A stretch of 64,000 nt of DNA from Murdochiella sp. Marseille-P8839 (GTDB lineage: Bacteria; Bacillota; Clostridia; Tissierellales; Peptoniphilaceae): assembly GCA_019753405.1 (NCBI GenBank), contig JAIKLF010000001.1, forward strand, positions 562,789-626,788. The letters run 5' to 3'. This document shows positions 33,524 to 43,564 of the stretch, in pieces. The translations under genes were made by a program, and so were the position numbers. Position 1 is the first letter of the stretch. Each line of letters starts with the position of its first letter. The notes under the pieces are model-generated. The model ran no database searches and was not told the DNA's origin. It saw only the letters and a program-made list of their open reading frames with translations.

Positions 33524-36148
33524 TTACGCCAGTTTTTCTTCCACCCATGCGTTCACGCTTTGCAATGCCTCATCGATTTTCGCGGCATCTTTTCCTCCCG
33601 CCGTAGCAAACTGCGGACGGCCGCCGCCGTTTCCGCCGGTTTTTTGAGCCAATGTTTTGACCAGATCCCCGGCTTTGATTCCCTTCTTCACCAACGCATC
33701 CGCTACCGAAACAACCCAATAGACCTTGCCCTCGGTCGCTGAAGCAAGAGCAATCACTAGTTCCGGATGATTGGCCTTTAACGCGTCAGCAAGATCTTTC
33801 AGCTCATCCATCGTCTTACCGTCCACACGCGAGGCCAGCACGGAAACGCCCGCCACCGTTACTATGGAGGAATCCAATTGACGTGAAAGTTCACCGGCCA
33901 TTTTCGTTTCATAGGACTGCAACTCGCGCTTGACTTCTCTGTTTTCTTCCAATAGCGCTTCGCTTTTCTGAAGAAGATGTTCCGGTGCTGTTTTGAGCAG
34001 ATCCGCTAAGGCGAGCAAGGTCTCTTCCTTTTCCTTCATCCCCTGTAAAGCGTTGCGGCCGGTTACCGCTTCAATGCGTCGTACACCGGAAGAAACGCCC
34101 TGTTCACTGAGCAGTGTAAATACCTGTAGTTGAGCGGTATTTTCCACGTGTGTTCCGCCACATAGTTCTTTAGAGAAGTCTCCCATAGAAACGACGCGCA
34201 CCGCGTCGTGATACTTATCTTCAAAGAGCCCAATTGCTCCTTCGGCCATTGCTTCCTGTAGAGGTAATACCCTTGTTTGCACCGGATACGAATCAAAAAT
34301 TGCACGATTGACAATTTTTTCTACATTCTGCTTTTCCTCTTCGGTCATCGCCTGATAATGCGTAAAGTCAAAGCGCAGGCGATCGGGTTCCACCAAGGAA
34401 CCGGCCTGATGAACATGATCACCAAGCACTTCACGCAAAGCGCGATGCAGTAAATGCGTGGCGGAGTGATTGCGACGAATATCTTCCCGACGATCTTTCT
34501 CTACACAAGCGTGAAGAATATCACCTTCCTTAAGCGAACCTTTTTCGACAATAATCGTGTGCAGGAAAATTTCATTCTTATCCTTTTTTACCGCCTGAAC
34601 GCGTACAACCTGATCAGCCGACGTCAAGGTTCCTACATCGCTCACTTGACCGCCACTTTCCGCATAGAAGGGCGTACGATCCAAGACGACAACACCTTCT
34701 TTTCCATTTTCCAGCGACTGAACGCGCTCACCGCCTTCATAAAGGGCAAGTACGTTAACGTCGCCCTCCAACGTATCGTAGCCGGTAAAGACCGTTTTCT
34801 CAACGTCTTCGACCGTAATGGCCGTCTCGGTATCCCATCCGCTCGTTTCCTTGCGACGTGCACGTGACTGACGACGCTGCGCTTCCATACGCTCTTGAAA
34901 ATCGGCTTCATCGACTTGAAGGTTCTGTTCCGCAGCAATCTCACGGGTTAAATCAATAGGAAAACCGAACGTATCATAGAGACGGAACACACGCGCACCG
35001 TCGAGTGTACTCGAACCCTTTGCTTTCGCTTCTTCCATAAGCTCTTCAAGAAGTGCCAGCCCCTGGTCAATGGTCTGTTGGAAATTTTCTTCCTCTCGCT
35101 CAACCACAGTGAAAATGCGCTCTTTTCCTTGCAGAATTTCCGGATATTCTTCGCCATAAACCTTCATAATTTCCGTAATGGTCTTGGCCAAGAATTTGCC
35201 TTTTATTCCCAATAGCTTCCCATAACGTGCCGCACGGCGCAGAAGGCGTCGTAAAACATAACCGCGCCCCTCGTTGGAAGGCACTACGCCATCCGAAACC
35301 AGAAAGGTGATGGCTTTGGAGTGATCGATGATGACGCGGAAAGATTCGTCCGCTTTAGGATCTTCGCCATACTCTTTTCCGGAAAGCGCCTTAATAGTCT
35401 TTCTTAACGGCGCAAATTCATCGAGTTCAAAGATATTGTCCTTGTTCTCACACACCAGCGCAAGGCGTTCAAGTCCCATGCCGGTATCAATGTTGGGATG
35501 TGCTAGAGGCACATAAGATCCGTCCTTTTGGCGATCGAATTGCGTAAAGACAAGATTCCAAATTTCCATAAAGCGGTCCGAATTATCCAACGGACTGGTT
35601 CCTTCGCCATATTCCGGGCCGCGATCATAGTGAATTTCCGAACACGGTCCGCAAGGTCCCTGCTCCAACTCCCAGAAATTGTCTTCTTTGCCCAGGCGCA
35701 GCATATGATCGGGCGCTACACCGATCGTTTTGGTCCAAAGATCATACGCCTGATCGTCGTCTTCATAAACGGTAATCCAGAGACGATCGGGATCCATGCC
35801 GATCTCCTGCGTAAGGAATGTCCAAGCCCATTGAATTGCTTCCGGTTTAAAATAATTTCCAAAGGAAAAGTTTCCCAGCATTTCAAAGAATGTCGCATGG
35901 CGTGCCGTTTTGCCGACGTTATCAATGTCAGCCGTACGTACACAACGTTGTGAGCTCGTTGCGCGATTATGGGGCATCTTCTTCTCGCCCATAAAATAAG
36001 GCTTTAATGGAGCCATGCCCGCATTGATAAGTAGAAGACTGTCGTCATCTTCCGGAACCAGCGAAAAGCTGGTCAGGCGCGTATGATTCTGCGCTTCAAA
36101 AAAATCCAGATATTTTGACCGACATTCATTCATTCCAAGATATTGCAT
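33524..36148 (-). CDS. alaS: Alanine-tRNA ligase
   Basis: Class II synthetase charging tRNA-Ala, with an editing domain. 874 residues: catalytic core with RATSSQRCVRTADIDNVGKT and WELEQGPCGPCSEIHYDRG, editing site HSATHLLHRAL and CGGTHVENTAQL (zinc ligands), and a C-terminal coiled coil and GGNGGGRPQFATAGG glycine-rich domain. Of two nearby ATGs, 36148 has GAGG 6 nt upstream. The 76-bp gap to rrf2 is too short for a T-box leader. Alanyl-tRNA made here is also the substrate of RqcH tailing. Confidence 0.98.
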   Translation of the reverse strand: MQYLGMNECRSKYLDFFEAQNHTRLTSFSLVPEDDDSLLLINAGMAPLKPYFMGEKKMPHNRATSSQRCVRTADIDNVGKTARHATFFEMLGNFSFGNYFKPEAIQWAWTFLTQEIGMDPDRLWITVYEDDDQAYDLWTKTIGVAPDHMLRLGKEDNFWELEQGPCGPCSEIHYDRGPEYGEGTSPLDNSDRFMEIWNLVFTQFDRQKDGSYVPLAHPNIDTGMGLERLALVCENKDNIFELDEFAPLRKTIKALSGKEYGEDPKADESFRVIIDHSKAITFLVSDGVVPSNEGRGYVLRRLLRRAARYGKLLGIKGKFLAKTITEIMKVYGEEYPEILQGKERIFTVVEREEENFQQTIDQGLALLEELMEEAKAKGSSTLDGARVFRLYDTFGFPIDLTREIAAEQNLQVDEADFQERMEAQRRQSRARRKETSGWDTETAITVEDVEKTVFTGYDTLEGDVNVLALYEGGERVQSLENGKEGVVVLDRTPFYAESGGQVSDVGTLTSADQVVRVQAVKKDKNEIFLHTIIVEKGSLKEGDILHACVEKDRREDIRRNHSATHLLHRALREVLGDHVHQAGSLVEPDRLRFDFTHYQAMTEEEKQNVEKIVNRAIFDSYPVQTRVLPLQEAMAEGAIGLFEDKYHDAVRVVSMGDFSKELCGGTHVENTAQLQVFTLLSEQGVSSGVRRIEAVTGRNALQGMKEKEETLLALADLLKTAPEHLLQKSEALLEENREVKRELQSYETKMAGELSRQLDSSIVTVAGVSVLASRVDGKTMDELKDLADALKANHPELVIALASATEGKVYWVVSVADALVKKGIKAGDLVKTLAQKTGGNGGGRPQFATAGGKDAAKIDEALQSVNAWVEEKLA

Positions 36149-36224
36149 CTTCATCCTCTTTTTTCTTCGTTAACCATTCATCGTTCACTGCGCAGGGAAG
36201 GCATCTAATCACGCCAGAACGACG

Positions 36225-36641
36225 TCATACCGCCAGGGAAAGCTCAACCATATCCGCCAAAGTCAGGTGTTCTATGGACTGATATATCGCATTGTTCATC
36301 CGTGTAATCAGAATCCGTGTTGGACAGTTCGTGAAACCGCCGGGACAATCTCCCGCAATGGCACAATCCGAGAGCCAAAATTCGCCTTCCAAAACATTCA
36401 ACATTTCCAGTACGGTAATGTCTTTCGGGTCGCGGGCAGGCACATAACCGCCCTTGACGCCGCGCACCGTATTGACCAACGGCACTTTTTTTAGCAGGCG
36501 CAACAATTGTTCAAGATATGCTTCGCTCAAGAGCAACGCCTCCGCAATCTCGGATAGCGGAACCGGTTGTCCATCCTCTGCGTGCGCAGCGATATACGTC
36601 ATAGCACGCAAACCATATCGACTTCTGGTAGTCAGTTTCAT
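36225..36641 (-). CDS. Rrf2-family transcriptional regulator, IscR-like with three cysteines
   Basis: 138-residue winged-helix regulator starting MKLTTRSRYGLRAMTYIA, a textbook Rrf2 start, with recognition region VRGVKGGYVPARDP. C93, C99 and C106 (CAIAGDCPGGFTNC) are spaced as the Fe-S ligands of IscR, so it probably senses Fe-S status; CymR of Bacillus lacks these cysteines. It lies between leuS and alaS. In other Bacillota this regulator is next to iscS and mnmA, which are not present here. The target operator is unknown. Confidence 0.92.
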   Translation of the reverse strand: MKLTTRSRYGLRAMTYIAAHAEDGQPVPLSEIAEALLLSEAYLEQLLRLLKKVPLVNTVRGVKGGYVPARDPKDITVLEMLNVLEGEFWLSDCAIAGDCPGGFTNCPTRILITRMNNAIYQSIEHLTLADMVELSLAV

Positions 36642-36675
36642 AGACCTGTCCTTACTGTTTGCCCATGATGAGGGC

Positions 36676-39108
36676 TCAACGAATCACCAGGTTCAAAATC
36701 TTTCCAGGAACGAAAATGACCTTGATGACCGTTTTTCCTTCTAAATAGCGCGCAACACCGGAGTCCTTTTTCGCTTCATTCAGCGCATCATCTTTTGTTG
36801 CCTCCGGTGCCAACAATACTTTGCCGCGAACCTTGCCGTTAATTTGAATCGGCATTTCCAAATAGGCTTCCGTCAACTTATCTTCAGCGTATACCGGCCA
36901 TTTCCCGTCCGTGGCAATATGGCCATCAAAGCCCGCTCTTTCCCACAATTCTTCGGTGAGATGTGGTGCAACCGGATTAAGCAGCAGCAAATAAATCTTC
37001 CACTCTCCGCGCGTGATGCGCTCCTTTGCGCGCAGGGCATTGGAAAGCGTCATCAACTGCGCAATCGCTGTATTGAATTTCAACGTTTCGAAATCTTCGC
37101 TGACCTTCTTAATCGATTGATGCAACAACACTTCGGTTTCAGCATCCACACCGTCATCTTCGTTGACGATTTCCGCCATTTTCCAAACGCGCTCCAGGAA
37201 TTTTCGACATCCCTGTACGCCGCTTTCCGTCCAGTTGGCGCTCTTCTCAAAATCGCCGATGAACATTTCATAGGTGCGCAACGTGTCGGCGCCATATTCG
37301 CTGACAATTTCGTCGGGATTAACGACATTTCCGCGAGACTTGCTCATCTTTTCCCCGTTGTCGCCCATGATCATGCCATGCGACGTGCGCTTGGCGTAGG
37401 GTTCTTTCGTGGATACTACGCCGATGTCATAAAGGAATTTATGCCAAAAGCGCGAGTAGAGCAGATGAAGCGTGGTATGCTCCATGCCTCCATTATACCA
37501 GTCCACCGGGCCGAAATACCGCTCCGCTTCCGGAGAAACGGGCGCATCCGTATTGTGCGGATCCATATAGCGCAGATAGTACCAGGAAGAGCCCGCCCAC
37601 TGCGGCATGGTATCCGTTTCGCGCCGTGCAGGTTTGCCACAGATCGGACACGTCGTCTCCACAAAATCCTTCATTTCGGCAAGCGGCGATTCCCCGGTTG
37701 CCGTCGGCTGATAGTTGGGCACATCCGGCAAAAGCAGCGGCAGCTCTTCTTCCGGCAACGGAACCCAGCCGTGTTCTTCACAATAAACCATGGGAATGGG
37801 TTCTCCCCAATAACGCTGACGACTGAATACCCAGTCGCGCAACTTATAATTCGTTTTGGCTTTGCCCAGCTGATGTTTCTCAAGATAATCAATCATGGCC
37901 TTGATGGCATCCTGAACGGGCATGCCGTTAAGGAATCCGGAATTGACCATGGTACCTTCGGACACATCCGTAAACGGCTCTTCTTCCACCGGTTTTTCTG
38001 CACCCGAAACAACCTCCACGATGGGAAGCGCGAATTTCTTAGCAAACGCCCAGTCGCGATCGTCATGCGCCGGAACGGCCATAATGGCGCCGGTGCCATA
38101 GCTCATGAGAACATAGTCGGATACCCAAATAGGAATGGCTTTTCCTGTGGCAGGATTCTTGGCACAAACCCCTTGCAACGCGACACCCGTTTTTTCTTTG
38201 GCCAGCTCACCGCGCTCAAAATCCGATTTGAGCAAGGCCTGTTGCTGATACGCTTTTACTTCTTCGCTATTTTCAATGGATGCCGCATACTTCGTCAGTA
38301 ACGGATGTTCCGGGGCAACAACCATGTAAGTCGCGCCGAACATGGTGTCCGGACGCGTTGTGTAGACGGTCAGGACATCATCTGTTTCCTTGTCGCCGAC
38401 AAGAACCGAAAAATCGGCTTCCGCACCGTGGGAGCGACCGATCCAGTTGATTTGCTGTTGCTTAATCCGCGGCGAATAGTCCACTTCTTCCAGATCATCG
38501 ATCAAACGGTCGGCATATTCCGTAATTTTGAGCATCCACTGATTTTTTACACGATGTTCCACCGGCGTTCCGCAACGCTCAAATTTTCCGTCCACGACTT
38601 CCTCGTTGGAAAGGCCTACGAGATCATGCGGGCACCAGTTGATGGGCACTTCTTTTTTATATGCCAGGCCGTGCTTATAGAGCTGAATAAAGATCCATTG
38701 CGTCCAGCGATAATAATTCGGATCCGTCGTGTTCACCACGCGATCCCAGTCAAAGGAAAAGCCAATGGCATCCAGCTGATCCTTAAAATGTTGGATATTG
38801 TTCCGCGTCACTTCCGCCGGATGAATTCGATGTTGAATGGCATAATTCTCCGTCGGCAAACCGAAGGCATCGAATCCCATCGGATAGAGCACGTTATAGC
38901 CTTGGAGACGTCGCTTGCGCGCGACAATATCCAATGCGGTATAGGGGCGCGGGTGACCGACATGAAGTCCCTGTCCGGACGGATAGGGAAATTCAACCAA
39001 GGCATAGTATTTCTTCTTTTCAGGATCCAGTGTGGCATGAAAAACGTCCTCGTTCTGCCAAAACACTTGCCACTTTTTTTCAATAACGGCGGGATTATAG
39101 GTTTCCAT
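36676..39108 (-). CDS. leuS: Leucine-tRNA ligase
   Basis: Class I synthetase charging tRNA-Leu with a CP1 editing domain. 810 residues with HIGH variant HVGHPRPYT (about 50-58), the editing-domain [32 protein letters not shown] in [12 protein letters not shown], and an anticodon-binding C-terminus. ATG at 39108 has AAGG 6 nt upstream. The 97-bp gap before it shows no T-box, promoter or terminator I can support. Confidence 0.98.
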   Translation of the reverse strand: METYNPAVIEKKWQVFWQNEDVFHATLDPEKKKYYALVEFPYPSGQGLHVGHPRPYTALDIVARKRRLQGYNVLYPMGFDAFGLPTENYAIQHRIHPAEVTRNNIQHFKDQLDAIGFSFDWDRVVNTTDPNYYRWTQWIFIQLYKHGLAYKKEVPINWCPHDLVGLSNEEVVDGKFERCGTPVEHRVKNQWMLKITEYADRLIDDLEEVDYSPRIKQQQINWIGRSHGAEADFSVLVGDKETDDVLTVYTTRPDTMFGATYMVVAPEHPLLTKYAASIENSEEVKAYQQQALLKSDFERGELAKEKTGVALQGVCAKNPATGKAIPIWVSDYVLMSYGTGAIMAVPAHDDRDWAFAKKFALPIVEVVSGAEKPVEEEPFTDVSEGTMVNSGFLNGMPVQDAIKAMIDYLEKHQLGKAKTNYKLRDWVFSRQRYWGEPIPMVYCEEHGWVPLPEEELPLLLPDVPNYQPTATGESPLAEMKDFVETTCPICGKPARRETDTMPQWAGSSWYYLRYMDPHNTDAPVSPEAERYFGPVDWYNGGMEHTTLHLLYSRFWHKFLYDIGVVSTKEPYAKRTSHGMIMGDNGEKMSKSRGNVVNPDEIVSEYGADTLRTYEMFIGDFEKSANWTESGVQGCRKFLERVWKMAEIVNEDDGVDAETEVLLHQSIKKVSEDFETLKFNTAIAQLMTLSNALRAKERITRGEWKIYLLLLNPVAPHLTEELWERAGFDGHIATDGKWPVYAEDKLTEAYLEMPIQINGKVRGKVLLAPEATKDDALNEAKKDSGVARYLEGKTVIKVIFVPGKILNLVIR

Positions 39109-39205
39109 TAACACCCTTCTTCTCTTCGTTCACAGTTCCTGTCTGTCTAATTCTCTTCTTCCTTCTCCCTAGCGCAGCGCTTTCAAATGTATTCCGAGCA
39201 CGGCG

Positions 39206-40585
39206 TCAGCGCAAGGTATTCACCGTACGCGGATACGGCAGCACATCGCGGATGTTCGCCATACCGGTCATGTACATCACGCAGCGTTCAAAGCCGAGGC
39301 CGTAGCCGCTGTGTACGCATCCGCCAAAACGGCGAAGATCCGTATACCACCGATAATCTTTTTCTTTGATGCCCTTTTCCTTCATTTGTGCAAGGAGCAC
39401 CTCTTCGCGTTCTTCACGCTGGGAACCGCCGATAAGTTCGCCGATACCCGGAACCAACATATCTGCACAGGCGACGGTCTTGCCATCGTCATTTAAGCGC
39501 ATATAGAAAGACTTGATCTCTTTCGGATAATCCGTCACGAAAAGGGGGCCTTTGAAGACTTCTTCCGTAAGGAATCGCTCATGCTCAGACTGCAGATCGC
39601 TTCCCCAATGCACAGGGAACGTAAAACGAGAATTCTCTTTTTCTAAGAGCGCAACGGCCTCGGTATAGCTCATGCGGGCAAAATCCGCCTTGCGCACAAG
39701 ATTCAGTCGTTCCAATAGCCCCTTGTCGATCCAACGATTAAAGAAATCCATCTCCTCGGGAAGGCGTTCGATCACGCGGTTGAGGATATGCTTCATCATA
39801 TCTTCTGCCAAGTCCATCATGTCGTTCAGATCACCGAACGCAATCTCCGGCTCGATCATCCAGAATTCGGCCGCATGGCGCGTTGTATTGGAATGTTCCG
39901 CCCGGAAGGTCGGACCGAACGTATAGACGTTGCGATGACTCATGGCAAAGGCTTCCAACTCCAATTGGCCTGAAACGGTAAGGTGTGCCGGTACGCCGAA
40001 GAAATCCTCACGATAGTCCACTTTCCCTTCTTCCGTTTTCGGTACATTCTCTAAATCCAGCGTCGTTACCTGGAACATTTCACCTGCGCCTTCGGCATCG
40101 GAAGCGGTAATTAACGGCGTGTGCACATACGTGAAGCCACGCTCGTGAAAGAATTCATGAATAGCGAAAGCAATCTCGCTTCGCGTGCGAAATACCGCAT
40201 TAAACGTATTCGTACGAGAGCGAAGATAGGGATATTGACGAAGAAACTCCATGCTCTGGCGTTTGTTTTGGATGGGGTAATCCTCTGCATTATCGCCGAG
40301 CAAGGTGACGGTTTTCGCTTCCAGCTCAATGGGTTGCGGTGAATTCGGTGTAATCTTGAGCGTTCCTTCCACCGCAATGGCGCTTCCCACGGAAAAGTGA
40401 GAGACTTCGCTGTAGTTGTCCAAATCGGGCGTAATCACGACTTGAAGAGGACGGAAAAATGTGCCGTCATTCACCATAAAAAAGCCGACATTTTTAGAAA
40501 TGCGCGACTGCCGAATCCATCCTTGAATCGTAATCATTTCATTTGCGTGCTTTTCCGCATCGCGATAACATACTTTAATTTCCAT
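39206..40585 (-). CDS. asnS: Asparagine-tRNA ligase
   Basis: Class IIb synthetase charging tRNA-Asn. 459 residues: N-terminal OB-fold anticodon-binding domain (ITIQGWIRQSRISKNVGFFMVNDGT), then the catalytic core with GFTYVHTPLITASDAEGAGEMF, FRAEHSNTTRHAAEFWMIEPE and the C-terminal GYGLGFERCVMYMTGM. The residue pattern favours AsnRS over AspRS. AGGAG precedes the ATG. It is 9 bp after rarA. Confidence 0.95.
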   Translation of the reverse strand: MEIKVCYRDAEKHANEMITIQGWIRQSRISKNVGFFMVNDGTFFRPLQVVITPDLDNYSEVSHFSVGSAIAVEGTLKITPNSPQPIELEAKTVTLLGDNAEDYPIQNKRQSMEFLRQYPYLRSRTNTFNAVFRTRSEIAFAIHEFFHERGFTYVHTPLITASDAEGAGEMFQVTTLDLENVPKTEEGKVDYREDFFGVPAHLTVSGQLELEAFAMSHRNVYTFGPTFRAEHSNTTRHAAEFWMIEPEIAFGDLNDMMDLAEDMMKHILNRVIERLPEEMDFFNRWIDKGLLERLNLVRKADFARMSYTEAVALLEKENSRFTFPVHWGSDLQSEHERFLTEEVFKGPLFVTDYPKEIKSFYMRLNDDGKTVACADMLVPGIGELIGGSQREEREEVLLAQMKEKGIKEKDYRWYTDLRRFGGCVHSGYGLGFERCVMYMTGMANIRDVLPYPRTVNTLR

Positions 40586-40594
40586 GCTTTCTCC

Positions 40595-41941
40595 TTACTG
40601 ACGGTCATCCTCATCGGCGGATCTTTCGTGTTTCGGCAGACTCTCAAGATAGTTCTTGAGCCGTGTTTCGGCACCGCGATCGACGGGATGATAAAAGGTC
40701 TTTCCCATTATTTCATCCGGCAGGTAATTCTGCAAGACATAGCCGGAAGGATAATTATGCGGGTAACGATACGTCAACCCCCTGCCCAGCGCTTTTGCAC
40801 CGCTATAGTGCGCGTCTTTCAAATAGGGCGGAATATCCGCGGGAGGATCCTCGCGAACCGTGCGCAGCGCTTCATCAATAGCAACGTATGACGCATTGCT
40901 TTTCGGCGAAGAAGCTAAGAAGGTCGTCGTCTGCGCCAGAAGAATGCGCGCCTCCGGCATGCCGATTTGCGAAACGCCCTGATAGCAGCTCACTGCCTGC
41001 ACCAACCCCATCGGCTGTGCATTTCCGATATCTTCGCTGGCCAGGATCACCAGGCGCCGAGCAATAAAAAGAGGATCTTCTCCCCCTGCCAACATACGGG
41101 CAAGATAATATATTGCTGCGTCCGGATCGGAACCGCGTACCGATTTGATGAAAGCCGAGATCGTGTTGTAATGCTCTTCGTCACCTTTGTCGTATTGAAC
41201 GCGCTTCTTTTGCATACTTTCCGCCATATCCTCTTTGGTCAATCGGATACGACCGTTAACCGGCGGCGTCGACAGCACCGCAATCTCCAAAGAATTGAGA
41301 AGCACGCGCGCGTCACCGCCGGAGGAGGCGAGAAGCAATGCTCGGGCATCCGCATCCAAGGTAACCGCATAGGCACCAAGCCCCATCGTTGTATCCGACA
41401 GAGCACGGTCGAGAACTTTTTCCAAGGCCTCGGTAGAAAGCCAGGTCAATTCCACCACCTGACAGCGGGAGAGCAATGCTTTATTCACTTCAAAAAACGG
41501 ATTTTCCGTCGTCGCCCCGATGAGCGTAAGCGTACCGTCTTCAACGTGTGGAAGCAGCGCATCCTGCTGACTTTTATTGAAGCGATGAATCTCATCAATA
41601 AAGAGAATCGTTCGCACCTGATCAAAAAGCAGGGCTTGTTTTGCTTCGTCCACGACTTCACGTAATTCTTTTACTCCGCTGGTCACAGCGGACAATTTGC
41701 GAAAAACGCGATTGGTGCGCTCAGCAATCACGTGCGCAATGGTTGTTTTTCCGGTTCCCGGCGGTCCAAACAGGATTAGTGAGGGAACGCGATCCGCTTC
41801 AATGAGACGACGAAGGGGTTTTCCGGGTGCAAGAACCGCATCCTGGCCAACCACATCGTCCAGTGTTTTCGGACGCAAGCGATCAGCAAGAGGCGCATTC
41901 TTGCGCTGTTCATTTTGCTGCTGTCTCTGCAATAAATCCAT
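40595..41941 (-). CDS. rarA: Replication-associated recombination protein A
   Basis: AAA+ ATPase of the clamp-loader-like RarA/Mgs1 family acting at stalled forks. 448 residues with Walker A GPPGTGKTT (59-67), Walker B and sensor FIDEIHRFNKSQQDALLPHVE, sensor 1 IGATTENPFFEVN, and the C-terminal tetramerisation domain with HYNTISAFIKSVRGSDPDAA. GGAGGG precedes the ATG. It follows the nrdR terminator. In Bacillus rarA is beside cymR-iscS-mnmA, so this locus is related. Confidence 0.96.
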   Translation of the reverse strand: MDLLQRQQQNEQRKNAPLADRLRPKTLDDVVGQDAVLAPGKPLRRLIEADRVPSLILFGPPGTGKTTIAHVIAERTNRVFRKLSAVTSGVKELREVVDEAKQALLFDQVRTILFIDEIHRFNKSQQDALLPHVEDGTLTLIGATTENPFFEVNKALLSRCQVVELTWLSTEALEKVLDRALSDTTMGLGAYAVTLDADARALLLASSGGDARVLLNSLEIAVLSTPPVNGRIRLTKEDMAESMQKKRVQYDKGDEEHYNTISAFIKSVRGSDPDAAIYYLARMLAGGEDPLFIARRLVILASEDIGNAQPMGLVQAVSCYQGVSQIGMPEARILLAQTTTFLASSPKSNASYVAIDEALRTVREDPPADIPPYLKDAHYSGAKALGRGLTYRYPHNYPSGYVLQNYLPDEIMGKTFYHPVDRGAETRLKNYLESLPKHERSADEDDRQ

Positions 41942-41956
41942 CTTCCCTCCGTCCGT

Positions 41957-41993
41957 AAAAAAAGCAGGCGATCCTTTGGATCGCCTTTGCTTT
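41957..41993 (-). terminator. Intrinsic terminator after nrdR
   Basis: On the minus strand GGCGATCC, loop AAA, GGATCGCC, then TGC and seven T. The outer AAAGCA/TGCTTT bases can extend the stem. It closes the mraZ-to-nrdR cluster, just before rarA. Confidence 0.9.
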
Positions 41994-42468
41994 ATTCGTC
42001 CGTTCTATCCTGTTCCTGCTCATCCGTCAGGCTGTTCAATTCCTTGTAAAAGCTGTCCACATCCTGAAATTCACGATAGACCGATGCAAAACGCACATAC
42101 GCCACCTTATCGATCGCTTTCAGCTGATCCATCACCAGTTCGCCGATATAGGCGGTGGTGACTTCACGTTGATTCAGATGGTTAAGCTGCGTTTCAATGG
42201 CATCCGCCGCTTTCTCCAGGCGTTCCACCGTCACAGGGCGTTTTTCAACGGAGCGAATCATACCGTTAAGAATTTTGGAGCGCATGAACGGCTCTCGCGT
42301 TTCATCTTTTTTGATTACCACGATCGCCTGGTCTTCGTAGCGCTCATAAGTAGTGAAGCGCTTTTTGCATTTGAGACAGGCTCGGCGGCGGCGAACCGCC
42401 TCATTATCTTCTGTGGGGCGCGAGTCAATGACTTTCGTATCGGGAAACCCGCAATACGGACATTTCAT
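41992..42468 (-). CDS. nrdR: Transcriptional regulator NrdR
   Basis: Zinc-ribbon and ATP-cone repressor of ribonucleotide reductase genes. 158 residues with C3, C6, C31 and C34 (CPYC ... CLKC), the DNA-binding RRRRACLKCKKRFTTYER and ATP-cone VIKKDETREPFMRSKI. Its ATG begins one base after the ftsZ stop, with no good ribosome binding site, so it is probably coupled to ftsZ translation. This ties dNTP supply control to division gene expression. Confidence 0.97.
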   Translation of the reverse strand: MKCPYCGFPDTKVIDSRPTEDNEAVRRRRACLKCKKRFTTYERYEDQAIVVIKKDETREPFMRSKILNGMIRSVEKRPVTVERLEKAADAIETQLNHLNQREVTTAYIGELVMDQLKAIDKVAYVRFASVYREFQDVDSFYKELNSLTDEQEQDRTDE

Positions 42469-42469
42469 A

Positions 42470-43555
42470 CTAACGATACTTTCTCAGGAATTCCGGAATA
42501 TCCATATCATCCGCTTTGGAAGCATTCGATTCCGAAGAGGAGTCTTCACTTGACCGATGCTCGCGGCGTTCAAGCCCGTCATCGTTTGCGGAAACTTTAC
42601 GGTTGTCAAAACCGGTGGCAATCACGGTAATCTTGATATCATCACCGAGGGATTCGTCCACGCCGGCGCCAAAGATGATATTGGCATCCGGATCGACCGC
42701 TTCGCGAATCATTTCGACCGCTTCATTGGCTTCGAAAATGCCGAGTTCAGCCGCTGTGACGTTGACCAATACCGCTTTTGCTCCATCAACGCTGGTTTCC
42801 AGAAGAGGGCTCTTGACCGCAGCTTTGGCCGCGTTGACCGCACGATTTTCGCCATTGGCAATGCCGATACCCATGTGCGCAATGCCTTGATCCTTCATAA
42901 TGGACTCAACATCCGCAAAGTCGAGGTTGATGATATTCGGCACCGCGATAAGGTCGGAAATGCCCTGAATGCCGTTCATCAATACCTGGTCAGCCATACC
43001 GAAGGCTTCTACCATGGAGGTGCGCCGTTCGGCAACCTGCAACAGGCGATCATTCGGAATAACAATGAGGGTATCGACTTTGTCTTTTAACTTGTTGATG
43101 CCGCTTTCGGCCTGGCTCTGACGCTTGCGTCCTTCAAAACCGAACGGTTTCGTTACGACGCCGACTGTTAGGATTCCCATGGAACGAGCCGCCTCAGCAA
43201 CGACCGGAGCCGCACCGGTTCCCGTTCCGCCGCCCATGCCGGCCGTAATAAAGACCATATCCGTGTTGGCAAGCAATTCGGTAATATCGCTTTTGGATTC
43301 TTCAGCCGCTTTTTCGCCCACTTCCGGATTTCCGCCGGATCCGAGACCGCGCGTCAGTTTAATACCGATTTGCAGTTTCTTATCGGAATCCACAACTTCA
43401 AGGATCTGACGGTCGGTGTTGACTGCAATAAATTCCACACCGGCCAACCCCTGTTGTTTCATCCGGTTCAGCGCGTTGTTTCCGCCTCCGCCGACACCAA
43501 GAACTTTAATTTTTGCCAAACCGTCATTGTTTACTTCCATGTCGAATGTGTTCAT
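42470..43555 (-). CDS. ftsZ: Cell division protein FtsZ
   Basis: Tubulin-like GTPase that forms the division ring. 361 residues with [15 protein letters not shown], the tubulin signature GGGTGTG (108-114), NTDRQILE, and the T7 loop with [12 protein letters not shown] variable Ser/Glu-rich linker leads to the C-terminal peptide [12 protein letters not shown] that binds FtsZ partners. GGGGGAG precedes the ATG. divIB is 9 bp upstream; there is no ftsA between them. Confidence 0.98.
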   Translation of the reverse strand: MNTFDMEVNNDGLAKIKVLGVGGGGNNALNRMKQQGLAGVEFIAVNTDRQILEVVDSDKKLQIGIKLTRGLGSGGNPEVGEKAAEESKSDITELLANTDMVFITAGMGGGTGTGAAPVVAEAARSMGILTVGVVTKPFGFEGRKRQSQAESGINKLKDKVDTLIVIPNDRLLQVAERRTSMVEAFGMADQVLMNGIQGISDLIAVPNIINLDFADVESIMKDQGIAHMGIGIANGENRAVNAAKAAVKSPLLETSVDGAKAVLVNVTAAELGIFEANEAVEMIREAVDPDANIIFGAGVDESLGDDIKITVIATGFDNRKVSANDDGLERREHRSSEDSSSESNASKADDMDIPEFLRKYR

Positions 43556-43564
43556 GACTCCCCC

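Noticed and set aside
36844-38301. 485-codon open frame on the plus strand opposite leuS
   Set aside because: It lies wholly inside leuS, has no ribosome binding site, and its product is an Arg/His/Phe-rich sequence with no family motif. Long antisense frames here follow from the codon use of the real gene.
39109-39205. Possible T-box or terminator between asnS and leuS
   Set aside because: The 97 bp hold no T-box landmarks and only a weak AGCGC/GCGCT inverted repeat without a T tail.
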